Positions 24,463 through 31,153 of a DNA stretch of 35,387 nucleotides are shown here, one piece after another (positions within the stretch are counted from its first letter, which is position 1; each line of letters begins with the position of its first letter). The notes under the pieces were generated by a model. The model did not search any database. It was given only the letters and a program-made list of their open reading frames with translations, and was not told the DNA's origin. The DNA is from a virus. The translations under genes and the position numbers were made by a program. The DNA lies in the IMG/VR virus record IMGVR_UViG_3300043411_001259, positions 1 to 35,387 of that record; one strand, 5' to 3'.

Positions 24463-24761
24463 AGGTAGATGTCCCCCGTTCGAAGGTCATCCGCCAGGTC
24501 TGCCCCAGTGGATTTCTTGTCGAAAGCCCTCCGGAGAACGGTGTTAGGCTTCAGGAAGGGATCCCTGACCTTCTTCCCCCGTTTTGCGTCAAGGGCCGCT
24601 TTGTGGCGGTCTCTCTCGGTGGGGGCGAAGGTCTTGGTCAGAAGCTCCCCACACTCTGTACAAGCAGGCATGGGGGACGACACCCGAAGGATGACCACCT
24701 CTAACACCGCACCATACTTAGGGCACTTGGGATTTCGGCACTCACCGTTGTGTACTGGCAT
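24459..24761 (-). CDS. Small zinc-ribbon protein (100 aa)
   Basis: Four cysteines (C8, C13, C34, C37) form a zinc ribbon: GECRNPKCPKYG and later MPACTECGELL. This resembles FmdB-type putative regulators found in many phages. The C-terminal half is basic and helical (TERDRHKAALDAKRGKKVRD), suited to contact nucleic acid or protein. GAGGAGGT lies 4 bases before the ATG. Confidence 0.75.
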   Translation of the reverse strand: MPVHNGECRNPKCPKYGAVLEVVILRVSSPMPACTECGELLTKTFAPTERDRHKAALDAKRGKKVRDPFLKPNTVLRRAFDKKSTGADLADDLRTGDIYL

Positions 24762-24770
24762 GGTACCTCC

Positions 24771-25355
24771 TCAGGGTACCATAACCATACTAGCCGCCGG
24801 GGAGGTAAACCTTCCGGCGGGGTAACACAGATGAAGACCGGGGTTGGCCCTGTTCATCTCTTCAACATCCACGAGGGTTCCATACCGGGTCTCAAGGGGG
24901 GCTCCAACCACCACCACGTTACCCGTGGCGTCCACCGCTAGAACGGTGCTGGAGAATCCACGCATGTTCCCCCCGCGGTCCATGGCGAAAGCCCTGTACG
25001 GGAGATCGAATGCACGGTTCCAGGTGATTGGTACGGATATGTCGTCCTCGTCCTCGTCCTCGTCCTCGTCGTCGTCGTCGTTCTCGTCGTCGTTCTCGAT
25101 CTCGTCGACCACGGGGATTTCCGCTTCAAAGATCAACTGAACCTGGGGAGGGTGCACCACCACTTCCGGGTTATCCCCCTTGATAACCTTGTCGATCGAG
25201 TTATCCCCCTTGTTCATCGGGAGGAGGTACGCGTGTGAGAATAAGCTCTCCGCGCATACCCGGTTAAAACTCTCCTGGGTCTCGAACTCCGAGGTCAAGA
25301 CAAAGCCATTGTCGAGGATGAATACCCCGACGTACAGGCTGGTTATTTTTTTCAT
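24771..25355 (-). CDS. Protein with an Asp/Glu tract (194 aa)
   Basis: I use the ATG at 25355 (MKKITSLYVGVF) with GGAG 7 bases upstream; the longer frame to 25400 lies in the phosphoesterase gene. Two beta-rich halves flank an acidic tract at about residues 88-107, made almost only of Asp and Glu and coded by GTC/CTC repeats. The C-terminal half contains FAMDRGGNMRGF and an HLCYPAGRF segment. No family is recognised; the acidic tract could mimic DNA or bind a basic partner. Confidence 0.65.
   Translation of the reverse strand: MKKITSLYVGVFILDNGFVLTSEFETQESFNRVCAESLFSHAYLLPMNKGDNSIDKVIKGDNPEVVVHPPQVQLIFEAEIPVVDEIENDDENDDDDEDEDEDEDDISVPITWNRAFDLPYRAFAMDRGGNMRGFSSTVLAVDATGNVVVVGAPLETRYGTLVDVEEMNRANPGLHLCYPAGRFTSPAASMVMVP
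25041..25107. repeat. GTC/CTC microsatellite inside the acidic-tract gene
   Basis: About 65 bases consist of repeats of CGTCCT and CGT units with few interruptions. They code for the Asp/Glu run on the - strand. Such tracts are prone to slippage, so the length of the acidic run may vary between isolates. Confidence 0.8.
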
Positions 25356-25377
25356 GGTGTTTCTCCGGTTAGTAAAA

Positions 25378-25968
25378 TTAGGAAGGATACAGACTCTCAA
25401 AAGTCTTATACCTGTTTTCCTGTGTTTTCATAACTTCCCTTCTACAGTGGAGCTCTTCTGTTAGCTCCTCTCTAGGGACGGGAGCGTACTCCCAGTTCTC
25501 ACAGCACATGGACACATACCGGAGATCCTGCTCTCCGGGTAAAGCGGGGAGCATGATGGGCTTGCGGTGGGTGTGTCCGTGAATGTTGAAGTGCCACCTG
25601 GCTACTTCCTGAGGGTGAATCGGTATGTGTGTCGCCACAAGCCGAAACCCCTTGATACCAATATCGGTAGAACATCCTTCGATTTTCTCGAAGAAGCGTC
25701 GATGGCACTTGTCGATAACCGGGCTACTGTTGCTTCGCAGTATGTCGTGGTTACCGGTAACCAGGTACTTGGTTCCGTTCAACCTGGCGTACATCCTCGG
25801 GTCCCCCGCATCCCCCAGCACCCAGACTACGTCCCTCTTACGGACTACTGCGTTCCAGTTAGCGATAATGACTTCGTCGTGCTCTTCGATCGTAAGGAAC
25901 TCCTTCCTGTATTTCAGGATCCCTGCCTGACCCAGGTGTAGGTCAGACAGGTAGAAGACGTTGCTCAC
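25378..25968 (-). CDS. Calcineurin-like metallophosphoesterase (196 aa)
   Basis: The family motifs are all present: YLSDLHLG (D9, H11), LGDAGD (D53), TGNHD (N73-H74-D75), ATHIPIHP (H114) and HGHTH (H130-H134). These residues bind two metals. Small phage enzymes of this type are related to YfcE/phosphodiesterases and may act on nucleotides or nucleic acid ends. The start is GTG overlapping the ATPase stop; the ribosome site is weak. Confidence 0.85.
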   Translation of the reverse strand: MSNVFYLSDLHLGQAGILKYRKEFLTIEEHDEVIIANWNAVVRKRDVVWVLGDAGDPRMYARLNGTKYLVTGNHDILRSNSSPVIDKCHRRFFEKIEGCSTDIGIKGFRLVATHIPIHPQEVARWHFNIHGHTHRKPIMLPALPGEQDLRYVSMCCENWEYAPVPREELTEELHCRREVMKTQENRYKTFESLYPS

Positions 25969-26888
25969 AGAGGACCCCCCCAGTCTCCATCCTCAGCCTC
26001 GCTCCCAGCCTCTCCCCGGTTGTAGAGGAGCTTCTGAACATAGGCAACCCGCTCTTCTGCAGTACAGAGACCCAGGATGTAGCTGGACACCACCACCTCC
26101 TTGATGTCAGCCAGGCTCAGCCCTTCGGTTATTTCTGACAGCCTAGCAATGTCCTCTGGAGGAACCACGGTTAAGTGTGTCAGGTAGCTCTTGCGAGTCT
26201 CCACGGTTGGGGACTCTACCTCGATAACCAAGTCCATCCTGCCTGGCCTATAGAACCTATCCTGCAACCTGTCCAGGTAGTTGGTGGTACAGAGGATGAA
26301 CACGCTTAGGGAGCTCGGAATCAAACTTCCGTCCAGCATGCCCAATAACTTTTCTGTGTTTACGTTCTCCGCCAAGCTGTCCATCTCGTCGATGGGTATG
26401 ACCACTAACCGGTCGGGTTCTACCGCCGCGATCATACGAAGAACCCCAAGGGTCTCGGACATGTCCCCTGGGTGCACCACTACCCCGCCTTGTTCAACCA
26501 CGTACTCCTGGATACCCTCCAGGATACAAGACTTTCCACAGCCCGGAGGCCCATATAACAGGATACCTCTACGGTGCTGGATACCGTTGTCCCGGTATTT
26601 CTGGGCGGAGGACACAAACTTGGATACCTCTGCTCCCACCTGGGAGTACACCCCTCCTTCCAGGAAGTAGGTGGCCTCACGGACCGTAGAGGAGACCTCA
26701 CTCAGGAAGACCCCACCGAACATGGAGGAGGATGCCTGGTACTTCCCGGAGGGCAGGATCGACATTACGTCGTCCGCTGCCCGGTAAGAGGTACCGGCCT
26801 TGCTCCACACAGTACCGGAGATGGCCTCCTCCTGGGCGTCTTGGTTCTCCTCCCCGTTAGCTACTAATGCTTCGGATATACTACCCAT
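25965..26888 (-). CDS. AAA+ ATPase (307 aa)
   Basis: Walker A GPPGCGKS is at residues 113-120, Walker B VVIPIDEMD at 162-170, sensor 1 CTTNY at 200-204 and an arginine-finger segment RFYRPGRMDLVIE at 211-223. The pattern is that of classic AAA ATPases (FtsH, Bcs1, proteasomal-like), not of DNA-clamp loaders. About 105 N-terminal residues precede the ATPase core and may bind substrate. Role is unknown; protein remodelling or inactivation of a host complex is plausible. It is between a metallophosphoesterase and a hypothetical gene, overlapping both. Confidence 0.8.
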   Translation of the reverse strand: MGSISEALVANGEENQDAQEEAISGTVWSKAGTSYRAADDVMSILPSGKYQASSSMFGGVFLSEVSSTVREATYFLEGGVYSQVGAEVSKFVSSAQKYRDNGIQHRRGILLYGPPGCGKSCILEGIQEYVVEQGGVVVHPGDMSETLGVLRMIAAVEPDRLVVIPIDEMDSLAENVNTEKLLGMLDGSLIPSSLSVFILCTTNYLDRLQDRFYRPGRMDLVIEVESPTVETRKSYLTHLTVVPPEDIARLSEITEGLSLADIKEVVVSSYILGLCTAEERVAYVQKLLYNRGEAGSEAEDGDWGGPL

Positions 26889-27258
26889 TGGTATTATCCT
26901 CTGTAGGTGTTTGTTGTGCTGGTTGTGTTTGTGGCTCTCGGTAAGGTTTTACCTTGGCTACCCACTCCTCTCCGTCCTCCCTGGAGAAGATCGGCATATA
27001 TTGATCGATCACTGGTACATCATTCCTTGTTACCAGGGTTGTGTCCTCCCAGGTGTATTCCGCGCCGGTTGTGTCGCACGCAGAGGTTTTGTCTTCGTCA
27101 AGCCACTCCGCCCACCCATGGCAAGCCCCGGCAACAGCCATCGATCCCGCCTCTGAGTAACTACCCGCTTTCAGGAAATAGTGCAGGACGTCTCGGTAAG
27201 CCCCATGTTTCCTTTCTACCCGAACCGAGTAGACTACGTCTTTTTTCTCTTCACTCAT
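26881..27258 (-). CDS. Hypothetical 125-aa protein
   Basis: GGAG lies 7 bases before the ATG. The product begins MSEEKKDVVYSVRVERKHGA, has an alpha/beta pattern and a Pro/Gln/Thr-rich tail. No motif is recognised. It overlaps the AAA+ ATPase gene by 8 bases and is probably translated with it, so a role as its adaptor is conceivable but unsupported. Confidence 0.6.
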   Translation of the reverse strand: MSEEKKDVVYSVRVERKHGAYRDVLHYFLKAGSYSEAGSMAVAGACHGWAEWLDEDKTSACDTTGAEYTWEDTTLVTRNDVPVIDQYMPIFSREDGEEWVAKVKPYREPQTQPAQQTPTEDNTNG

Positions 27259-27273
27259 ACTTCAACTCCCCTG

Positions 27274-27301
27274 GAAAAAGAAAAGGCGCCCGAAGGCGCC
27301 T
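27274..27301 (-). terminator. Intrinsic terminator after the HTH gene
   Basis: A 7-bp stem (AGGCGCC with GGCGCCT) closes a TTCG tetraloop on the - strand and is followed by TTTCTTTTT. It lies between the HTH gene and the ATPase unit. Confidence 0.85.
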
Positions 27302-27323
27302 CTGGTACTACGTTGCTACATCT

Positions 27324-27650
27324 TCAGAAATCGAAGTGGTGCATCTCTCCTTCAGAAGCAACTACAACTTGTACCATCTTCTGGCTCATCTGAACCAAGG
27401 TTTGGTAGTTGTTGTTAACCATGTTTTTCACCGCGATCCACGTGGCAGGGTTCTTCGGCAGTCGTGCCAGGCGAGTTACTTTGCGTACTCTTGACGCTAC
27501 CTCGCTAGGCTTTACCCCGAGATCACGTGCTGTCTCCGCCTGGTTCTTACCAGAGCAGATCAACTCCACGATCTTCCCATCGATCTCCTCGATTCGTGCG
27601 ATTTCACACACTTCGTCCGCCATTGTGCGGCCTTCCAGTACTTCAACCAT
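27324..27650 (-). CDS. Small helix-turn-helix protein (108 aa)
   Basis: The sequence GKIVELICSGKNQAETARDL followed by GVKPSEVASRVRKVTRL has the spacing of a sigma region 4/transposase-type helix-turn-helix. The remaining part is helical and may dimerise. It is probably a transcription regulator of the phage. GAGGTG lies 4 bases before the ATG. It ends a unit with a strong terminator. Confidence 0.65.
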   Translation of the reverse strand: MVEVLEGRTMADEVCEIARIEEIDGKIVELICSGKNQAETARDLGVKPSEVASRVRKVTRLARLPKNPATWIAVKNMVNNNYQTLVQMSQKMVQVVVASEGEMHHFDF

Positions 27651-27653
27651 TTT

Positions 27654-28004
27654 TCACCTCGTTTTATCCCATAACCAAACTCCGCCAACAAGCAGGGTTC
27701 TTCTCCAGGCCTTGGAGTCAAGCTCCCGAAGGCACGCAGAAAACACTGCCCTGGCGTAGTCCCTATCATACCCATTTACCAGAAGGAAGTCATGCACCAC
27801 TGCAGCCCACCCGTACCTACCCAGAGGTGGTATCAGCCACCGAAGAGGCCTTGGAACACTGGCGAAGTCTGTCTTGAACTTGGAAGGAACAGTTATCACC
27901 CTTCCGTCCACTGATACTTTCAGATCGCCAAGGGTAAGAAACCTGGTCATTCCAAGGTTGATGGGCTGGATTGCTTCTGGTAACTCAACGAATACTGCTT
28001 TCAT
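27654..28004 (-). CDS. DUF1353-family protein (116 aa)
   Basis: FKTDFASVPRPLRWLIPPLG at residues 43-62 and GWAAVVHDFLLVN at 65-77 are the hallmarks of the DUF1353 family, which is common in phages. The function of the family is not established; it has been suspected to relate to cell-wall or lysis steps because of its distribution, but this is not proven. GGAGG lies upstream of the ATG. Confidence 0.75.
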   Translation of the reverse strand: MKAVFVELPEAIQPINLGMTRFLTLGDLKVSVDGRVITVPSKFKTDFASVPRPLRWLIPPLGRYGWAAVVHDFLLVNGYDRDYARAVFSACLRELDSKAWRRTLLVGGVWLWDKTR

Positions 28005-28045
28005 GAGGTATCCTCCGACCCAGGGGGGTCTATAGGGATTTTACC

Positions 28046-28258
28046 CTACTCCTCATACCAGTACTCTCCTGGCAGCTTCTCCTCCGTAAAAAACCTCCTT
28101 AGGTCCTCGGTGGTTACCTCGGGCGTCCTTTCGATATGCCTCTGGATGATAGCTCCTGCTCTCATTCGGATTCGGGCCTTGTGGAAAGACTCCCTCCAGG
28201 TCTTCTGGATGCTGCCAGGAGAAACTTGCTCCAGTCTTCCTAGAATAGAGACGGTCAT
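28046..28258 (-). CDS. Hypothetical 70-aa basic protein
   Basis: The product begins MTVSILGRLEQVSPGS and is rich in Arg and Lys in the centre (FHKARIRMRAGAIIQRHIER). It overlaps the preceding gene in an ATGA arrangement. No family is recognised. Confidence 0.6.
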   Translation of the reverse strand: MTVSILGRLEQVSPGSIQKTWRESFHKARIRMRAGAIIQRHIERTPEVTTEDLRRFFTEEKLPGEYWYEE

Positions 28259-28521
28259 CCCTCAAACTCCTCGGTCCACTGGTCCCCAGGCTCAGCCTCC
28301 CTCTCCGCGTCCAGGCTGGTGGGGTCTATCGCCCCCTTCTGGTTGCGGATCTTCGCTACCTTGGGGGGAGGCGGCTCCAGCGGTTTCTGTGCTGCCCGGA
28401 TACGCGCCGGGTCGTAGTGCTCCACCTGGGTTATCTTCCCCCCTTTGGCCAGGAACTCCGCTGTCTGCTGGGCGATCTCTCTACTCAGCTCCTCCTGTGG
28501 GGTGAGACTTCTTTCTAGCAT
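28255..28521 (-). CDS. Hypothetical 88-aa protein
   Basis: The product begins MLERSLTPQEELSREIAQQT, is helical at the N-terminus and acidic and disordered at the C-terminus, with a Pro-rich stretch in the centre (PLEPPPPKVAKI). AGGAG lies 8 bases before the ATG. It overlaps the HNH-like gene by 41 bases. Confidence 0.6.
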   Translation of the reverse strand: MLERSLTPQEELSREIAQQTAEFLAKGGKITQVEHYDPARIRAAQKPLEPPPPKVAKIRNQKGAIDPTSLDAEREAEPGDQWTEEFEG

Positions 28522-29029
28522 GCTGGTTGCTCCTTCTCCGGTTAAGCCCCAAGGACATAGTCTTGTCCTCGAGGTATTTCATGTTGGATTTGAACAGAGC
28601 CTTGGAAAAAACACTGTCTATATCTTCCGGGTTGGAAATACCCATGTGGATATAGGAGTGCTGATCTGCGGTTAGCAAGACACATTTCTCCAGCTCTGTG
28701 GTTACCTTCTTCATCCACTTATCGGTTGGCTCAAGGGAGCGGATTCCCCGCCCGACTCCACCGATGTCGTGATCCTTCTCCTTTGGGTCCACGTGGTGAA
28801 ACTGCATCACCGCAGGGTGTGTCCTCTTTCTGGTTATACCACAATACCCGACACCCTTTGCTCCGACAAAGGAGTAGACGAAGGCTACCTTGAATAAGTA
28901 CCGCGTCTCCCGTGTGTCCAGCCTACGACCTTCTGGCCTGGACTTGAAGAATTCGTCAGCTACGGAACGGAACCCTTTAGTGACCCACTTCAGGGAGAAC
29001 GCCTTGTTATCGGATACGGAATAATCCAC
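28481..29029 (-). CDS. HNH-like endonuclease lacking the zinc-knuckle cysteines (182 aa)
   Basis: FHHVDPKEKDHDIGG (H78-H79) and ELEKCVLLTADQHSYIH (H124, H128) match HNH nucleases. Compared with the intact enzyme at 34281-34958, which has CxxC pairs here, this one has only one Cys before the HHVDP block (C63) and ADQH where CHNCH is usual, so the structural zinc site is gone. It may be a degenerate or divergent homing-type nuclease. The start is GTG; its ribosome site is buried in a hairpin (see the regulatory entry). Confidence 0.65.
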   Translation of the reverse strand: MDYSVSDNKAFSLKWVTKGFRSVADEFFKSRPEGRRLDTRETRYLFKVAFVYSFVGAKGVGYCGITRKRTHPAVMQFHHVDPKEKDHDIGGVGRGIRSLEPTDKWMKKVTTELEKCVLLTADQHSYIHMGISNPEDIDSVFSKALFKSNMKYLEDKTMSLGLNRRRSNQHARKKSHPTGGAE

Positions 29030-29069
29030 GGCACACCTCTACGGTTAGAATTCCCCGTAGAGTGCCGTG
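29027..29069 (-). promoter_or_regulatory. Hairpin sequestering the start of the HNH-like gene
   Basis: In the mRNA, CACGGCA and CTCTACGG pair with CCGTAGAG and TGCCGTG across a 10-base loop, with a 3-base bulge. The GTG start codon pairs with CAC of the upstream arm, and the GAGGTG ribosome site lies in the same stem. Translation would need the helix to open. Confidence 0.65.
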
Positions 29070-29089
29070 TGTTTAATCGGTTGTCAAGG

Positions 29090-29563
29090 TCAGCCTGAGG
29101 CGGCGTCGATCTGTTTCTTCAGACTTTCAATCAGCCTATGCGCCCTGTACGCCTCTACTTCCGCCTTCTTACGTCTCTCGTTCATCCGTTTGAGAGCAAT
29201 ACTCAGGCAGTCCTCCTTCATTGGCTGGTCCAGGAATGGCAGGAGGTCCTCCACGCAAGTTACCTCTGTATCCGGGTGCTCCCCTTTTCCTATCTTCATC
29301 CCGGAGCGGGTTCCGAAGTCCGTATCGAAGCGATACCAATCCAGCTTTCCGTCCATGTCCCCCACCTTGTCCGAGACCATATCGGTGTAGCGGTCCGTCA
29401 GTATCTGCATGGCCTCTATGAGAGGAGAGTCAGAGACTCCAATACCCAGGACTTCCGTGAGCTTCCCCACCTCGTCCTCTACTCGGATAATCGTGTCTTC
29501 CCATTCGTTCAGGAGGATAGTCCTCTCTTTTTGTAGTATCTCCAACTCTTGCTCTTCACTCAT
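29090..29563 (-). CDS. Coiled-coil-like hypothetical protein (157 aa)
   Basis: I use the ATG at 29563 (MSEEQELEILQ) because a GGTGGAG site lies just before it; the longer frame to 29620 lies in the next gene. The ends of the protein are charged heptad-like helices (EEQELEILQKERTILLNEWE and AEVEAYRAHRLIESLKKQ). The centre is mixed. No enzyme motif is visible. It overlaps its upstream gene by 8 bases. Confidence 0.6.
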   Translation of the reverse strand: MSEEQELEILQKERTILLNEWEDTIIRVEDEVGKLTEVLGIGVSDSPLIEAMQILTDRYTDMVSDKVGDMDGKLDWYRFDTDFGTRSGMKIGKGEHPDTEVTCVEDLLPFLDQPMKEDCLSIALKRMNERRKKAEVEAYRAHRLIESLKKQIDAASG

Positions 29564-30029
29564 TTCTCCACCCCACAGGCAGTACACAGTTATAGGGAGC
29601 CCCTTCAAACATTGGGGCAATCTGTTCTTCCTTGTACCCGGCCAAGCCGCAGCCGATCTTCGTAACCTGGAAGGTCATATCCGGGTTGTTTCTGGCGTAG
29701 TTCAGGAACCTCTCTACCCCCTTCTGTATCTCTCCCAAGGGTAGGGTCCGGATGTCCCTGTCCTTGGTGGGGATTCCATAGGAGTTACCCTGGCGGCCCT
29801 CCCCTCTACCGTAGATTGCTCCACGGTGTTCCAAGGCGAACTTGGCAGCCCCTGCTCCATGCCTGCCGGCGAGGTTGCTACCAAAGACGAAGACACTCGG
29901 AGTGCCTCCGGCCGAAAGGAGGCAGGAGACCGCGTCCTTGCACTCTTTCACAGACTCCTTCATATCCCGGATTGCCTGACGCATTTCAGTCAGGTCTTCG
30001 GTGACAGGGTTGTCTATAGGGTCACGCAT
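29556..30029 (-). CDS. Macro-like phage protein, A1S_2505-type (157 aa)
   Basis: I take the ATG at 30029, with GGGGGT 4 bases upstream, rather than the GTG at 30035. After about 45 residues of helical N-terminus comes VFVFGSNLAGRHGAGAAKF, then GRGEGRQGNSYGIPTKD and TKIGCGLAGYKEEQIAPMF, a signature I associate with the A1S_2505 family of non-structural phage proteins. The Gly-rich loops resemble those of macro domains that bind ADP-ribose. The role in infection is not established; handling of ADP-ribosyl groups is a reasonable guess. Confidence 0.75.
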   Translation of the reverse strand: MRDPIDNPVTEDLTEMRQAIRDMKESVKECKDAVSCLLSAGGTPSVFVFGSNLAGRHGAGAAKFALEHRGAIYGRGEGRQGNSYGIPTKDRDIRTLPLGEIQKGVERFLNYARNNPDMTFQVTKIGCGLAGYKEEQIAPMFEGAPYNCVLPVGWRNE

Positions 30030-30846
30030 CCGCACCCCCTGCCAGCACCGTCAGGGCTTTGATAAGGTCTTCTCGGGTCAACCCCTTGATGTCCACGCCG
30101 ACGTCCATGCGACCCTCCAGGATATCCCTGGCTATCGCTTCCTGCAGGTAGTCGATGTCCCCATACAGGGCATCCAGCTTCTCTTCTGCCAAGGCCTTTG
30201 CCAGGCCAAGGCGGAGATCCTCGTCGGAGATGGGGGTCCCCTCGTTCCCGCTCGGGGTATTTTCCTGAGGAATAGGTGGTTCAACCGCTACTTCTTTCCC
30301 GAACGGTAAAGGCTGAGTATAGGACCGAAAGTCTGTCTGCCAGTCCCAGGGGTCCTCCTTGTACCCTCGAGGTAGCGCACCGGACAAGAAGTGGTCTGCC
30401 TCCGCCCATAGGTCCTCGATGTTCTCCAGGGTGTGCACCTGAAGAGGGATAACCCCAGGGTTCAGGATACAGGATATCATGGAGTTAACGAACCTCGCCT
30501 CATAACTGCTCTCCCACCCCAACCCACTATTGTGCAGGCTCTCCAGGAGACTCTCCTGGTTCTCCGCAGTTACGGTGAACCTCTTCAGGTTAGGTATGTC
30601 CGACACCCCAACCCCTTTTGGGAGTTCTACGAGGGTTAAGGTCCTACAAGTCATCCCCACTTCTTCCTCGTTCTCCCGGTCACTATCAGTGGAAAACACC
30701 GGGGCAAACAGGCTGCAAACCTTTATTTCCATCATCTCATAGGCGACCCCATACAGGTCTGTGCCCGATACGTGTAGCACCTTTGACCGGGCAATCCGGC
30801 GTCTAGTGTCCTTCCATTCTCTTCCCCAACTAAAAAAGTTTCTCAT
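30022..30846 (-). CDS. Hypothetical 274-aa protein
   Basis: GGGAG lies 6 bases before the ATG. The product begins MRNFFSWGREWKDTRRRIAR and is mixed alpha/beta, with an acidic Pro-rich centre (EVAVEPPIPQENTPSGNEGT) and a C-terminal part that is helical (GLTREDLIKALTVLAGG). No recognised catalytic motif. It is the first gene downstream of the structured RNA at 30881-31112. Confidence 0.65.
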   Translation of the reverse strand: MRNFFSWGREWKDTRRRIARSKVLHVSGTDLYGVAYEMMEIKVCSLFAPVFSTDSDRENEEEVGMTCRTLTLVELPKGVGVSDIPNLKRFTVTAENQESLLESLHNSGLGWESSYEARFVNSMISCILNPGVIPLQVHTLENIEDLWAEADHFLSGALPRGYKEDPWDWQTDFRSYTQPLPFGKEVAVEPPIPQENTPSGNEGTPISDEDLRLGLAKALAEEKLDALYGDIDYLQEAIARDILEGRMDVGVDIKGLTREDLIKALTVLAGGADA

Positions 30847-30880
30847 CTCACTCTCCCAAAAAAAGGTTGTTGTAGAAAGC

Positions 30881-31015
30881 CGGAAAAGTTTTTATGACCT
30901 GCACAGAGGGGGTCAAGGAAGGAGGAGTACCCCTATGTGAAAACCGTGAGGTCTTCACTGGGCCATCCGAGGACTCGGTCGAGTCGCCCCTGTGCAGGTC
31001 ATAAAAACTTTTCCG
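30881..31015. repeat. Perfect 26-bp inverted repeat with 83-base spacer
   Basis: Arms at 30881-30906 and 30990-31015 are exact reverse complements (CGGAAAAGTT... and ...AACTTTTCCG). After a one-base bulge the stem continues with three G-C pairs. The spacer can form GACTCG-CGAGTC and other small stems. No duplicated target site is seen, so a transposon remnant is not supported. Confidence 0.9.
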
Positions 31016-31017
31016 TT

Positions 31018-31080
31018 AAACAAAGAGAGGGGCCGCCCAAGAGGCGCACGCGGAAAGCTCCCGGTTAGGCAGCCCCTCTC
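31018..31080 (-). terminator. GC-rich hairpin with T-rich tail downstream of the polymerase gene
   Basis: GAGAGGGGC pairs with GCCCCTCTC; the stem extends by a G-U and GCC-GGC pairs. On the - strand it is followed by TTTGTTT. It can serve as intrinsic terminator for the DNA polymerase transcript, or as the middle domain of RNA-3. Confidence 0.55.
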
Positions 31081-31118
31081 AAAACACAGGTGGGAACGGA
31101 AACCCTTCCTGTATATTA

Positions 31119-31148
31119 CTTATACCACAATCACCTGCCAGATTGTAA
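31119..31148 (-). promoter_or_regulatory. Candidate extended -10 promoter upstream of RNA-3
   Basis: On the - strand TTACAA, 18 bases, TATAAG, with TGG just before the -10 (extended -10, TGnTATAA). It lies in the gap just after the polymerase stop codon. Confidence 0.5.
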
Positions 31149-31153
31149 CGGGC

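Larger units (their letters stand above)
30881..31112 (-). ncRNA. Three-hairpin structured RNA (RNA-3)
   Basis: On the - strand, downstream of a promoter-like site at 31119-31148, come: hairpin 1 (31086-31112; ACAGG-CCTGT outer stem, GGG-CCC inner stem), hairpin 2 (31025-31080; 13-bp GC-rich stem) followed by TTTGTTT, and hairpin 3 (30881-31015; 26 bp). No ORF of note lies here. Hairpin 2 could end transcription of the polymerase unit, or the whole may be one ~230-nt RNA. Confidence 0.55.

Noticed and set aside
19512-28855. Several other GTATAA words on the - strand (for example near 19512, 25408 and 28850)
   Set aside because: They fall within coding sequence or on a stop codon (Val-stop), so they are not counted as promoters.
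30881-31015. Miniature transposon
   Set aside because: Despite the 26-bp terminal inverted repeats, no target duplication is seen at the flanks and no related copy occurs in the window.
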